Assembly: GCA_031550615.1 (NCBI GenBank)
Contig: JAVBOL010000031.1
Coordinates: forward strand, 1-19,775
From: JAVBOW01 sp031550615
GTDB taxonomy: Bacteria; Bacteroidota; Bacteroidia; Bacteroidales; Rikenellaceae
Direction: 5' to 3'
Length of the DNA stretch: 19,775 nucleotides
Shown: one piece after another, positions 6,962 to 13,872 of the stretch
Layout: each line of letters opens with the position of its first letter
How positions within the stretch are numbered: position 1 is the stretch's first letter
Program-made: the position numbers and the translations under genes
Notes under the pieces: model-generated
The model's database searches: none
What the model saw: the letters and a program-made list of their open reading frames with translations, nothing else
Told to the model about the DNA's origin: nothing

Positions 6962-8061
6962 TGTTCGAGATATAGGTAGTCGTAGTGTATCAAAGCGCGT
7001 GCCCCTTTCGTCCCGAGCACCTGGCGGGCGCGGACGCTGTCGGCGTCGATGCGCCCCAGGCCGATCTGCTCACCCGAGGGGGCGGCGATGCGCACCACGT
7101 CGTGCTTTTCGAAGTCGCCCTCGATGCGCTCCACGCCGATGGGCAACAGGCTCACGGCCTTCGATTTGAGCAGCGCCTCATACGCGCCCTGGTTTATATG
7201 CAGCACCCCTTTGGCGAACCCCTCGGAATGGGCTATCCATTTCTTGAGGCTCGACACCTCGCGCGGCGAGGGCACGAAACGGGTGCATACCTCCGCAGAG
7301 TCCGGCCTGAGCACGGCCTCCATGATGCCCTCGCGGCGACCGTTGGCTATGATAACCTCGACCCCCTCGTCGGCCACGCGGGCGGCGATGCGGCTCTTGG
7401 TGAGCATGCCCCCGCGCCCGAATTCCGAGCGGGTGGCCTGGATGTAGTGCGACAGGTCGCGGCGGCCCGGGTGGATCTCGCGGATGACCTGTGTGCCGTC
7501 TGCCTTGGGGTCGCCGTCGTAAATGCCGTCTATATTACTTAGTATCAGAAGTGCGTCGGCATTCATCATCGTCGAGATGAGCCCCGAGAGTTCGTCGTTG
7601 TCCGTGAACATCAGCTCGGTGACCGAGATGGTGTCGTTCTCGTTGACTATGGGTATCACCCCGCGCGAGAGCATCACCTCCATGCAGTTGCGCTGGTTCA
7701 GGTAGTGGGTGCGGGTCGAGAGGCTCTCCTTGGTGGTGAGCACCTGGCCGCACACTATGTCGTGTTCGCCGAAAAGATCGTAGTAGCGGTTCATCAGTTT
7801 GGCCTGTCCCACCGCCGAGTAGAGCTGGCGGGCGGAAACGGCGTCCAGTTTAGCGGTCTGGCGCTGTTTCTTAGCCTCGTAACGCGCCATTTCGCTGCGG
7901 CCAGAGGCCACAGCACCCGAGGAGACGAGCACTACCTCGACACCGGAACGTTGCAGCGCAGCAGCCTGGTCCACAAGCGAGGAGATGCGCGTGGTATCGA
8001 GCGTGCCGTCCGTGCGCGTGAGCACGTTGCTGCCTATCTTTATGACTACCCTTTTCTTCAT
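6958..8061 (-). CDS. proB: Glutamate 5-kinase with C-terminal PUA domain
   Basis: A 367-residue kinase that phosphorylates glutamate to gamma-glutamyl phosphate, the committed and usually proline-inhibited step of proline synthesis. The amino-acid kinase domain (residues 1 to about 255) shows KIGSNVLT (8-15), LVSSGAVASG (45-54), IPIVNENDTI (136-145), FTDNDELSG (152-160) and GRGGMLTKSRIA (215-226). A PUA domain occupies about 281-360, as in E. coli ProB, which has the same length of 367. The gene overlaps proC by one base upstream and proA by four bases downstream, so translation of all three is probably coupled. Confidence 0.97.
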   Translation of the reverse strand: MKKRVVIKIGSNVLTRTDGTLDTTRISSLVDQAAALQRSGVEVVLVSSGAVASGRSEMARYEAKKQRQTAKLDAVSARQLYSAVGQAKLMNRYYDLFGEHDIVCGQVLTTKESLSTRTHYLNQRNCMEVMLSRGVIPIVNENDTISVTELMFTDNDELSGLISTMMNADALLILSNIDGIYDGDPKADGTQVIREIHPGRRDLSHYIQATRSEFGRGGMLTKSRIAARVADEGVEVIIANGRREGIMEAVLRPDSAEVCTRFVPSPREVSSLKKWIAHSEGFAKGVLHINQGAYEALLKSKAVSLLPIGVERIEGDFEKHDVVRIAAPSGEQIGLGRIDADSVRARQVLGTKGARALIHYDYLYLEQ

Positions 8062-8837
8062 TATTTGCTTGCTTTCAGGCCGCCTATCACCGCGTCGGTG
8101 AAGCCGAGGTTTTCCATCGCATCGAGCCCCTTTAGGGTGATGCCGCCGGGGGTGGTCACTTTGTCTATTTCGGCTTGGGGACGCGTCGCGTTGGTTTCCA
8201 GCAGCGCCAATGCCCCCTTTACGGTCTGCATAACTATTTCGAGCGAACGTTCGTAGTCCAACCCGAGTTCATGGCCGCCGTGCGCCGCGGCGTCGATGTA
8301 GCGCAGCGCATAGGCTATCCCGCACGAGGCGAGGGCGGTGACCGCCGGCATCTGTTCTTCGCTGACGCCGAACACTTTGCCAAGCGGGGCGAAGAGTGCG
8401 GCAAGCGCTTGGTCTTGCGTCGGGGACGCATTTTTCGACGCGATGAAAGTAGCGCTCTGGCCGAGGGCTATGGCCGTGTTGGGGATTATGCGGAACATCG
8501 TGTAGCCGGCGCCTATCCACCCCTCGATCTGCCCGAAAGTCACGCCGGCGGCGATAGAGGCCACCTTCTGGCCGGGCTTGAGCGCCGGGGCGATCTCCCC
8601 GCAGACGGACTCCATGAGCCAGGGCTTAACGGCCACTATCACGAGGTCGGCGCCCACCACGGCCCCGGCGCCGTTCGTGGCGAGGTTTATATCCTTATCG
8701 AAATCGCGGAATACGGCGCGCACGGCATCCGAAGGGTCGGCGACGGTCACATCCGAGCCATTCACGCACCCGCGCGAAACCAGTCCGCGCACTATCGCGC
8801 CACCCATGTTGCCACCGCCGATAACTGTAATCTTCAT
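8061..8837 (-). CDS. proC: Pyrroline-5-carboxylate reductase
   Basis: A 258-residue enzyme that reduces pyrroline-5-carboxylate to proline, the last step of the pathway. The N-terminal Rossmann motif VIGGGNMGGAIV (residues 5-16) binds NAD(P)H. The family signature VTTPGGITLKGLDAME lies near the C-terminus, in the helical dimerisation domain. I chose the ATG at 8837; a GTG codon directly upstream (8840) would add one residue and is less likely. It is the first gene of proC-proB-proA, 22 bases downstream of a strong promoter match, and its stop overlaps the proB start by one base. Confidence 0.96.
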   Translation of the reverse strand: MKITVIGGGNMGGAIVRGLVSRGCVNGSDVTVADPSDAVRAVFRDFDKDINLATNGAGAVVGADLVIVAVKPWLMESVCGEIAPALKPGQKVASIAAGVTFGQIEGWIGAGYTMFRIIPNTAIALGQSATFIASKNASPTQDQALAALFAPLGKVFGVSEEQMPAVTALASCGIAYALRYIDAAAHGGHELGLDYERSLEIVMQTVKGALALLETNATRPQAEIDKVTTPGGITLKGLDAMENLGFTDAVIGGLKASK

Positions 8838-8858
8838 CACTTGTTAAATTTACATCCG

Positions 8859-8889
8859 CAAAGTTATAATTTTTTCATGCCCTTGCAAA
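8859..8889 (-). promoter_or_regulatory. Promoter of the proCBA operon
   Basis: On the minus strand, TTTG (complement of 8886-8889) is followed after 19 bases by TAACTTTG (complement of 8859-8866), an excellent fit to the Bacteroidota promoter. It is 22 bases from the proC ATG and back to back with the XRE-cupin promoter. Confidence 0.8.
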
Positions 8890-8897
8890 TTTTCGCG

Positions 8898-8910
8898 TTG
8901 GATATCGTAG
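8898..8910 (+). repeat. 13-base repeat copy 1, upstream of XRE-cupin gene
   Basis: TTGGATATCGTAG, matched at 12 of 13 positions by TTGGACATCGTAG at 9569-9581 just before the downstream ligase gene. It lies between the divergent promoters of proC and the regulator gene. It may be the regulator's binding site, which is an inference from its position. Confidence 0.4.
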
Positions 8911-8950
8911 AAAGAGATAACGGTTCGGGCGGCGGAGAGGGCGCAATGGA

Positions 8951-8958
8951 TACTTTTG
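8951..8958 (+). promoter_or_regulatory. Probable -7 box for XRE-cupin gene
   Basis: TACTTTTG matches TAnnTTTG and lies 24 bases before the ATG at 8983. The -33 element is poor (TTCG at 8924-8927), so basal expression may be weak or depend on an activator. Confidence 0.55.
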
Positions 8959-8982
8959 CAACGACAAGAAAAAACCCGAACC

Positions 8983-9558
8983 ATGTCTGAACAGTTAGGA
9001 CTCAAGATCAAGCGTTTGCGCGAAGACGCCAAAATAACGCTCGAAGAGCTGGCCTCAATCGCCGGGATCAGCCCCTCACAGATGCAAACCATAGAAAGCG
9101 GCGGGATGGTGCCTTCGATGCCGGTGCTCGTCAAACTGGCGCGCGGCCTTAAAGTGCGCCTGGGCACGATCCTCGACGGCCAGGAGCACGACGGCCCCGT
9201 TATGGCCGACGAGCAGAGCCACCGCCCGGTGATAAGCCTCTCAAACGACAATACGGAGGCGCGCAAGCACCTCAATTTCTACTCGTTGGCACAACAGAAG
9301 ACCGACCGCAACATGGACCCGCTGATGGTCAGCGTGGGCTATGCCGAGAATACGCCGGCGAACTTTTCGCACCACGAGGGCGAGGAGTTCCTCTACGTCC
9401 TGGAGGGAGAGGTCGAGTTGCGCTACGGGGCGCAGAGCTACCCCCTGAAAGCGGGCGAGAGCATCTATTACGACTCGCTCGTGCCCCACTGCGTGACCAC
9501 CCTTTCTCCCGACGCTCCCGCGGCCCGAATGCTTGCCATCACCTACACACCGTATTAA
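8983..9558 (+). CDS. XRE-family regulator with cupin sensor domain
   Basis: A 191-residue two-domain transcription factor. A helix-turn-helix domain covers about residues 6-64 (LKIKRLREDAKITLEELA, then ISPSQMQTIESG as the recognition region). A single cupin_2 barrel follows at about 112-188, with likely metal or ligand residues His130, His131, Glu135 and His169 in NFSHHEGEEF and LVPHC. Such proteins bind a small effector in the cupin to control nearby metabolic genes. I chose the ATG at 8983; a TTG further upstream at 8956 falls inside the -7 box. The ligase gene follows after 27 bases, and the pair is probably a transcription unit with the regulator controlling it. The effector may be the ligase's substrate or product, which is inference. 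Confidence 0.88.
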   Translation: MSEQLGLKIKRLREDAKITLEELASIAGISPSQMQTIESGGMVPSMPVLVKLARGLKVRLGTILDGQEHDGPVMADEQSHRPVISLSNDNTEARKHLNFYSLAQQKTDRNMDPLMVSVGYAENTPANFSHHEGEEFLYVLEGEVELRYGAQSYPLKAGESIYYDSLVPHCVTTLSPDAPAARMLAITYTPY

Positions 9559-9568
9559 TTTTTAAACT

Positions 9569-9581
9569 TTGGACATCGTAG
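9569..9581 (+). repeat. 13-base repeat copy 2, between regulator and ligase genes
   Basis: TTGGACATCGTAG, the second copy of the motif at 8898-8910 (12 of 13 identical, same orientation). It fills half of the 27-base gap between the two genes and ends four bases before the ligase start codon. Confidence 0.4.
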
Positions 9582-9585
9582 CATA

Positions 9586-11244
9586 ATGGATGCAAAATTA
9601 ATAGATTACACCCTGGGCGGCATACTCGAAAAATATGCCCGCGAGATTCCCGACAACGACTTCATGGTCTTCCCCGACCGCGGGCTGCGCTTCTCGTACA
9701 GCGAATTCGACCGCCGCGTGGACAACCTCGCCAAGGGCCTTATGGCAATCGGCGTCACGCCGGGGGCCAAGGTGGGCGTGTGGGCGCGCAACGTGCCCGA
9801 CTGGCTCACGTTCATGTTCGCCTCGGCGAAGATCGGGGCGGTGCTCGTGACGGTAAACACCAACTACAAACTCTCGGAGGTGGAATTCATAATGTCCAAC
9901 GCCGACATCCATACCATGTGCCTTGTCAACGGCTACCGCGACAGCGACTACGTGCAGATAATGTACGACCTGGTACCCGAGCTGCGGCAGGGTGAGCGCG
10001 GCAAGCTGCAAAGCGCCAAATTCCCCGAGCTGCGCAACGTGGTGTTCATCGGGCAGGAAAAACAGCGCGGCATGTACAACACCGCCGAGTTGCTGATGAT
10101 GGGCCAGCATGTGGCCGACAACAAGCTGCGCGAACTCTCGGCGTCGATAGACTGCCACAGCGAGGTCAACATGCAGTACACCTCGGGCACGACCGGATTC
10201 CCAAAAGGGGTGATGCTCTCGCACCACAATATCCTCAACTGCGGCCAGGCCACAGGCGACGCGATGAAATACACCCCAGCCGACCGCATACTGACCCCCG
10301 TGCCGCTGTTCCACTGCTTCGGCTGCGTGCTGGCCGCATGCTCCGCCGTGACGCATGGCTCAGCGCTGGTCATCCTCGAAGATTTCGACCCCCTGAAGGC
10401 CCTCGCCTCAGTGGCGAAGGAAAAATGCACATCGATATACGGTGTGCCGACGATGTTCATCGCCGAGTTGAACCACCCGATGTTCGACATGTTCGACCTT
10501 TCGTCGCTGCGCACGGGGATCATGGCCGGCGCCCCCTGTCCCATCGAAACGATGACCCAGGTGATGGAGAAAATGTACTGCAAGGACATCATCATAGTGT
10601 ACGGCCTGACGGAAAGTTCGCCGGGCATGACCTGCACCTCGACCGACGACACCAAAGAGATACGCTGCACCACCGTGGGACGCGCCTACCCCGGTGTGGA
10701 GGTCAAGGTGGTCGACCCCGCCACAGGCAGGGAGTGCGAACCGGGCACGCCGGGCGAGATGTGCTGCCGTGGCTACAACGTCATGAAGGGCTACTATAAA
10801 AACCCCGAGGCCACCGCTGCCGTGATCGACGCCGATGGTTTCCTGCACTCGGGTGACCTTGGCGTAATGGACGAAAACGGATATTTCCGCATCACGGGGC
10901 GCATCAAGGAGATGATAATCCGCGGCGGGGAGAACATCTACCCGCGCGAAGTGGAAAACTACCTCTACAACATGCCCCAGATACAGGCCGTCGAGGTGGT
11001 CGGGCTGCCCAGCCCAAAATACGGCGAGCAGGTGGGCGCGTTCATCCGCGTCAAAGACGGCAAGACGCTCACCGAGGAGGAGGTGCGCCTGTTCTGCCAC
11101 GGCAACATCGCACGTTACAAGATACCGAAATTCATCCTCTTCGTCGACGAGTTCCCGATGACGGCCAGCGGCAAGATACAGAAATACCGGCTGCGCGAGA
11201 TCGGGGTGCAGATGCTAAAGGACGCAGGGATCACGATAGAATAA
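9586..11244 (+). CDS. AMP-forming acyl-CoA synthetase / AMP-dependent ligase
   Basis: A 552-residue adenylate-forming enzyme that activates a carboxylic acid with ATP and normally transfers it to coenzyme A. The motifs are intact: the phosphate loop YTSGTTGFPKGVMLSH (198-213), YGLTESSP (339-346), SGDLG (422-426), the hinge region GRIKEMIIRGGENIYP (438-453) and the C-terminal catalytic lysine Lys530 in ASGKIQKYR. It resembles medium- or long-chain fatty acyl-CoA synthetases more than acetyl-CoA synthetase, but the substrate cannot be fixed from sequence. It has no signal peptide and should be cytoplasmic. It lies 27 bases after the XRE-cupin regulator, and a hairpin terminator follows the stop codon closely. 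Confidence 0.92.
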   Translation: MDAKLIDYTLGGILEKYAREIPDNDFMVFPDRGLRFSYSEFDRRVDNLAKGLMAIGVTPGAKVGVWARNVPDWLTFMFASAKIGAVLVTVNTNYKLSEVEFIMSNADIHTMCLVNGYRDSDYVQIMYDLVPELRQGERGKLQSAKFPELRNVVFIGQEKQRGMYNTAELLMMGQHVADNKLRELSASIDCHSEVNMQYTSGTTGFPKGVMLSHHNILNCGQATGDAMKYTPADRILTPVPLFHCFGCVLAACSAVTHGSALVILEDFDPLKALASVAKEKCTSIYGVPTMFIAELNHPMFDMFDLSSLRTGIMAGAPCPIETMTQVMEKMYCKDIIIVYGLTESSPGMTCTSTDDTKEIRCTTVGRAYPGVEVKVVDPATGRECEPGTPGEMCCRGYNVMKGYYKNPEATAAVIDADGFLHSGDLGVMDENGYFRITGRIKEMIIRGGENIYPREVENYLYNMPQIQAVEVVGLPSPKYGEQVGAFIRVKDGKTLTEEEVRLFCHGNIARYKIPKFILFVDEFPMTASGKIQKYRLREIGVQMLKDAGITIE

Positions 11245-11249
11245 ATGAA

Positions 11250-11283
11250 AAGGGGCTTACGACCGTTGCGGTGTAAGCCCCTT
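11250..11283. terminator. Hairpin terminator after the ligase gene
   Basis: An 11-bp stem AAGGGGCTTAC (11250-11260) pairs with GTAAGCCCCTT (11273-11283), with a 12-base loop. It begins five bases after the ligase stop and can serve the convergent lipoprotein gene that ends at 11303. Confidence 0.75.
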
Positions 11284-11302
11284 CGATTATCTGGGAATCA
11301 GG

Positions 11303-11749
11303 TTAAATGGGGTCATGTATAAGGCTCACGGACAGCTTGCCCTGTATATTTTCGTGTGTTCCCAGCACACCGCTAAATGTGAAGGTGATGAAGTCATTTT
11401 TTTCAAGAACATAAATCCACCCTGAAACGACGCCGGTATTGGTCCCGTCGGGCCACCAAAAATATCCCATGACACTTTTCCCAGGTCCGATCTTATAGGC
11501 TTTACCCTCAACAAGGCCACTATAAACTGAGAAACGGAGTTCACTTCCATCATCCAGCATGATGACAAAAGCTTCAAATTCTGCAAGAATATGCGTGGCG
11601 CTCGCGACGTCATAGGCCGTCCCGTCAATTTCGACTATACCTTCCGGGATATCGAGGTCATAGTTTATCTTTTCGCCATCGTCTTTACTGCACGAGAGAA
11701 AAGACAACGCGAACAGTGGCGCCATTAATAGGAAGAAGAGTTTTCTCAT
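11303..11749 (-). CDS. Small lipoprotein of unknown function
   Basis: A 148-residue protein I do not recognise. The N-terminus MRKLFFLLMAPLFALSFLSC is a lipoprotein signal with the lipid-attached Cys20 followed by SKDDGE; acidic residues after the cysteine fit Bacteroidota surface-export signals, so exposure on the cell surface is possible. The mature part, rich in aromatic residues and glycine, looks like a small beta-sandwich (EGIVEIDGTAYDV, then LDDGSELRFSVYSG and the late ITFTFSGVLG strand). No catalytic motif is evident. The gene is more AT-rich than its neighbours, stands alone between two terminators and may be lineage-specific. A -7-like box lies upstream. Confidence 0.75.
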   Translation of the reverse strand: MRKLFFLLMAPLFALSFLSCSKDDGEKINYDLDIPEGIVEIDGTAYDVASATHILAEFEAFVIMLDDGSELRFSVYSGLVEGKAYKIGPGKSVMGYFWWPDGTNTGVVSGWIYVLEKNDFITFTFSGVLGTHENIQGKLSVSLIHDPI

Positions 11750-11771
11750 ATTCAGGAGGGTTAAGTTTACA

Positions 11772-11779
11772 CAAATATA
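11772..11779 (-). promoter_or_regulatory. Probable -7 box for the small lipoprotein gene
   Basis: The minus strand reads TATATTTG, a full match to TAnnTTTG, 22 bases before the start codon at 11749. No convincing TTTG element is seen at the expected distance upstream. Confidence 0.5.
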
Positions 11780-11872
11780 ACCAATTATTTATATAAACCC
11801 TTAACTGCGCATAATTTATCCCTTGCGCACGATTTTGAATATCCGGCAGACACACTACACCCGGGCAGATGT

Positions 11873-11896
11873 CATCGGCCTACCGCGCGGCCGGTG
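11873..11896 (-). terminator. Possible hairpin after aqpZ
   Basis: CATCGGCC (11873-11880) can pair with GGCCGGTG (11889-11896), with one G-T pair and an eight-base loop, just downstream of the aqpZ stop. There is no T-run. This hairpin contains the only CGGCCG in the window (11888-11893). Confidence 0.35.
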
Positions 11897-11904
11897 TCAG
11901 GTAG

Positions 11905-12555
11905 TCAGTCCGCCTGTTTACCCAGACACTTCCAGGTTGCGGCAGCCAAAGCGCCGCCGGCCAGCGGGGCGACGATAAACAGCCAGAGTTGCTGCAGGGG
12001 CACTCCGCCGGCGAACAGGGCGGGACCGATGCTGCGGGCGGGGTTGACCGAGGTGCCCGTGATGGGAATACATACGATATGAACCAATACCAATGCCAGG
12101 CCGATGGCCAGACCGGCGAAACCTGCGGGGGCAGAGGCGCTCGTCGAGCCGAGCACGACCAGCACGAAGATGAATGTGAAGACCACCTCGGCGATCAGTG
12201 CGGGTACGATCTGACCGTCGGCATATTGGTTGGCGCCCGTGCCGTCGAGGCCCATACCCGAGGCGATGGCGTAAAGCACAGCCGAGCCGAGGATCGCGCC
12301 GAGCACCTGGAATATCATGTACATACCGGCATCCTTACCGTCCATGCGGCCCGAGAGCCATACGCCCAGGGTGATGGCTGGATTGATGTGGCAGCCTGAA
12401 ACACCGCCGATTGCGTAGGCCATAGCCACCACCGAGAGCCCGAAGGCGAAGGCGATGCCCAAAAAACCCACATGGTCCCCGGCGAACACGGCGCTGCCGC
12501 AACCCATCAGGACAAGCACCATCGTGCCGATCATTTCTGCGAAATACTTTTTCAT
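11905..12555 (-). CDS. aqpZ: Aquaporin Z, water channel
   Basis: A 216-residue six-helix inner-membrane channel of the MIP family, close in length to E. coli AqpZ (231). Both half-helix NPA motifs are present (58-60 in GCHINPAIT and 171-173 in TSVNPARS). The selectivity-filter residues match water-specific AqpZ rather than the glycerol facilitator: Phe38 in AFGL, His159 in VHIVCIP, Thr168 and Arg174. The PITGTSVNPARSIGPALF stretch is typical of AqpZ. The gene follows the aspartate kinase by 39 bases without an obvious promoter, so it may be read from the same transcript. A functional link to that enzyme is not evident. Confidence 0.95.
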   Translation of the reverse strand: MKKYFAEMIGTMVLVLMGCGSAVFAGDHVGFLGIAFAFGLSVVAMAYAIGGVSGCHINPAITLGVWLSGRMDGKDAGMYMIFQVLGAILGSAVLYAIASGMGLDGTGANQYADGQIVPALIAEVVFTFIFVLVVLGSTSASAPAGFAGLAIGLALVLVHIVCIPITGTSVNPARSIGPALFAGGVPLQQLWLFIVAPLAGGALAAATWKCLGKQAD

Positions 12556-12594
12556 ATGAAACAGGTTTTAGAGGTTAAAAAGATTTTAGGTCCG

Positions 12595-13872
12595 TTAAGT
12601 CGTTTTGCGCACGATGCGCACTATACGGCGGGTGCGCTGGCTGAGGTATACGCCGTCGGCGCCGGTATAACTGGCATATAGTTCGGGCGTATAGCCGCGT
12701 ATGGTGAGCAGTTCCATGCCTTCGTTATAGACCACGCGGAAATCGCGCTGCAGTTGCCTGACCACTTCGCCGAGCCCGCGCGAGGAGTCGACGCAAAGGC
12801 TCAGGTTGACCGCCGAGGTCTGGATCAGGTTTACCGGCACGCCGTTTTCGTCGAACAGGCGCAGGATGTCGAGCGTGCACTCCTGCAACACGAATGAAAA
12901 GTCAAGGGGGCGGATCGACACCAGCACCTGGCCCTTTTTGAGGATGAGGATGGGGATCTCTATCTTACCCTGCATCTCGCCCTTTATCACGCTCCCCGGC
13001 GCGCTGTGGTCGGCGAACGGACGTACGTATAACGGTATCTGCTTATTATAAAGAGGTTTGATCGTCTTTGGGTGAATCACCTGCGCCCCGCTGTATGCCA
13101 GCTCCACGGCATCCAGGTAGGTCAGCTCGGGGATCAGCCGCGCATCGGGAAAAAGGCGCGGGTCGGCGTTAAGGATTCCGGGCACGTCTTTCCAGATCAC
13201 CACCTGCGAGGCGTCCAGCAGGTTGGCGGCCACGGCAGCCGAGTAGTCCGAGCCCTCGCGTCCGAGCGTGGTGGGCGCACCGGCGCGGGTCGCCCCGATA
13301 AAGCCCTGGCCAATCAGCACCCTTTCGGGCGCGGCTGTCGCGGCGGAGCGCAGACGCAGCGCAGACTCCTCCATCAGCACGTCCGCGGCGCGGTGGCGGG
13401 CGTCGGTGACCATGCAACGGCGCATGTCGAGCAAATGGTTCGAAATATCCACACACGACATATATAGAGATATGACGGTCGTGGAGAGCATTTCGCCGCA
13501 CCCCACCAGTTCGTCGTAAAGGCGGTCGTAGTCGGCTGGTGCAGTTTCGGCGCCCGACGCGTGCGTGGCGTGCGTGGCGACGAACCTGCGCGCCGCGGCG
13601 TATATGTCCGCCACGGGTTGCGGGGTGCCGGGCCCCATCAGCCCGGCAAGTATGTCGTCATGGAAGCGCTCCACGGCGGCGAGGCGTTCGAGCGCCTGGT
13701 CCGCACGTCCGGCGAAGGCGCTCTCCAGCACTCCCTCCAGGGCGTTGGTCGTCTTACCCATCGCGGAGACGATGACCAGCACCCTGCCGTGGGCATTGCG
13801 CACTATTTCACACAGGTTGCGCACCCCCCCGGGCGAGTTTACGGACGCGCCCCCGAACTTATAGACGATCAT
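12595..13872 (-). CDS. lysC: Aspartate kinase
   Basis: A 425-residue monofunctional aspartokinase that phosphorylates aspartate, the first step towards lysine, threonine, methionine and diaminopimelate. The N-terminal KFGGASV (5-11) marks the amino-acid kinase fold; GREGSDYSAA (204-213) and VWKDVPGILNADPR-like (KDVPG at 228-232) belong to the nucleotide and substrate sites. The C-terminal part (about 312-390) fits paired ACT regulatory domains, so feedback inhibition by an end product is likely, though which one is not visible. The start overlaps the prolyl oligopeptidase stop by four bases (ATGA). KFGGASV rather than KFGGTSV is usual in Bacteroidota enzymes of this type. Confidence 0.93.
   Translation of the reverse strand: MIVYKFGGASVNSPGGVRNLCEIVRNAHGRVLVIVSAMGKTTNALEGVLESAFAGRADQALERLAAVERFHDDILAGLMGPGTPQPVADIYAAARRFVATHATHASGAETAPADYDRLYDELVGCGEMLSTTVISLYMSCVDISNHLLDMRRCMVTDARHRAADVLMEESALRLRSAATAAPERVLIGQGFIGATRAGAPTTLGREGSDYSAAVAANLLDASQVVIWKDVPGILNADPRLFPDARLIPELTYLDAVELAYSGAQVIHPKTIKPLYNKQIPLYVRPFADHSAPGSVIKGEMQGKIEIPILILKKGQVLVSIRPLDFSFVLQECTLDILRLFDENGVPVNLIQTSAVNLSLCVDSSRGLGEVVRQLQRDFRVVYNEGMELLTIRGYTPELYASYTGADGVYLSQRTRRIVRIVRKTT

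Noticed and set aside
8956..8982. Upstream TTG start for the XRE-cupin gene
   Set aside because: The TTG is part of the TACTTTTG promoter box; the ATG at 8983 gives a normal helix-turn-helix N-terminus.
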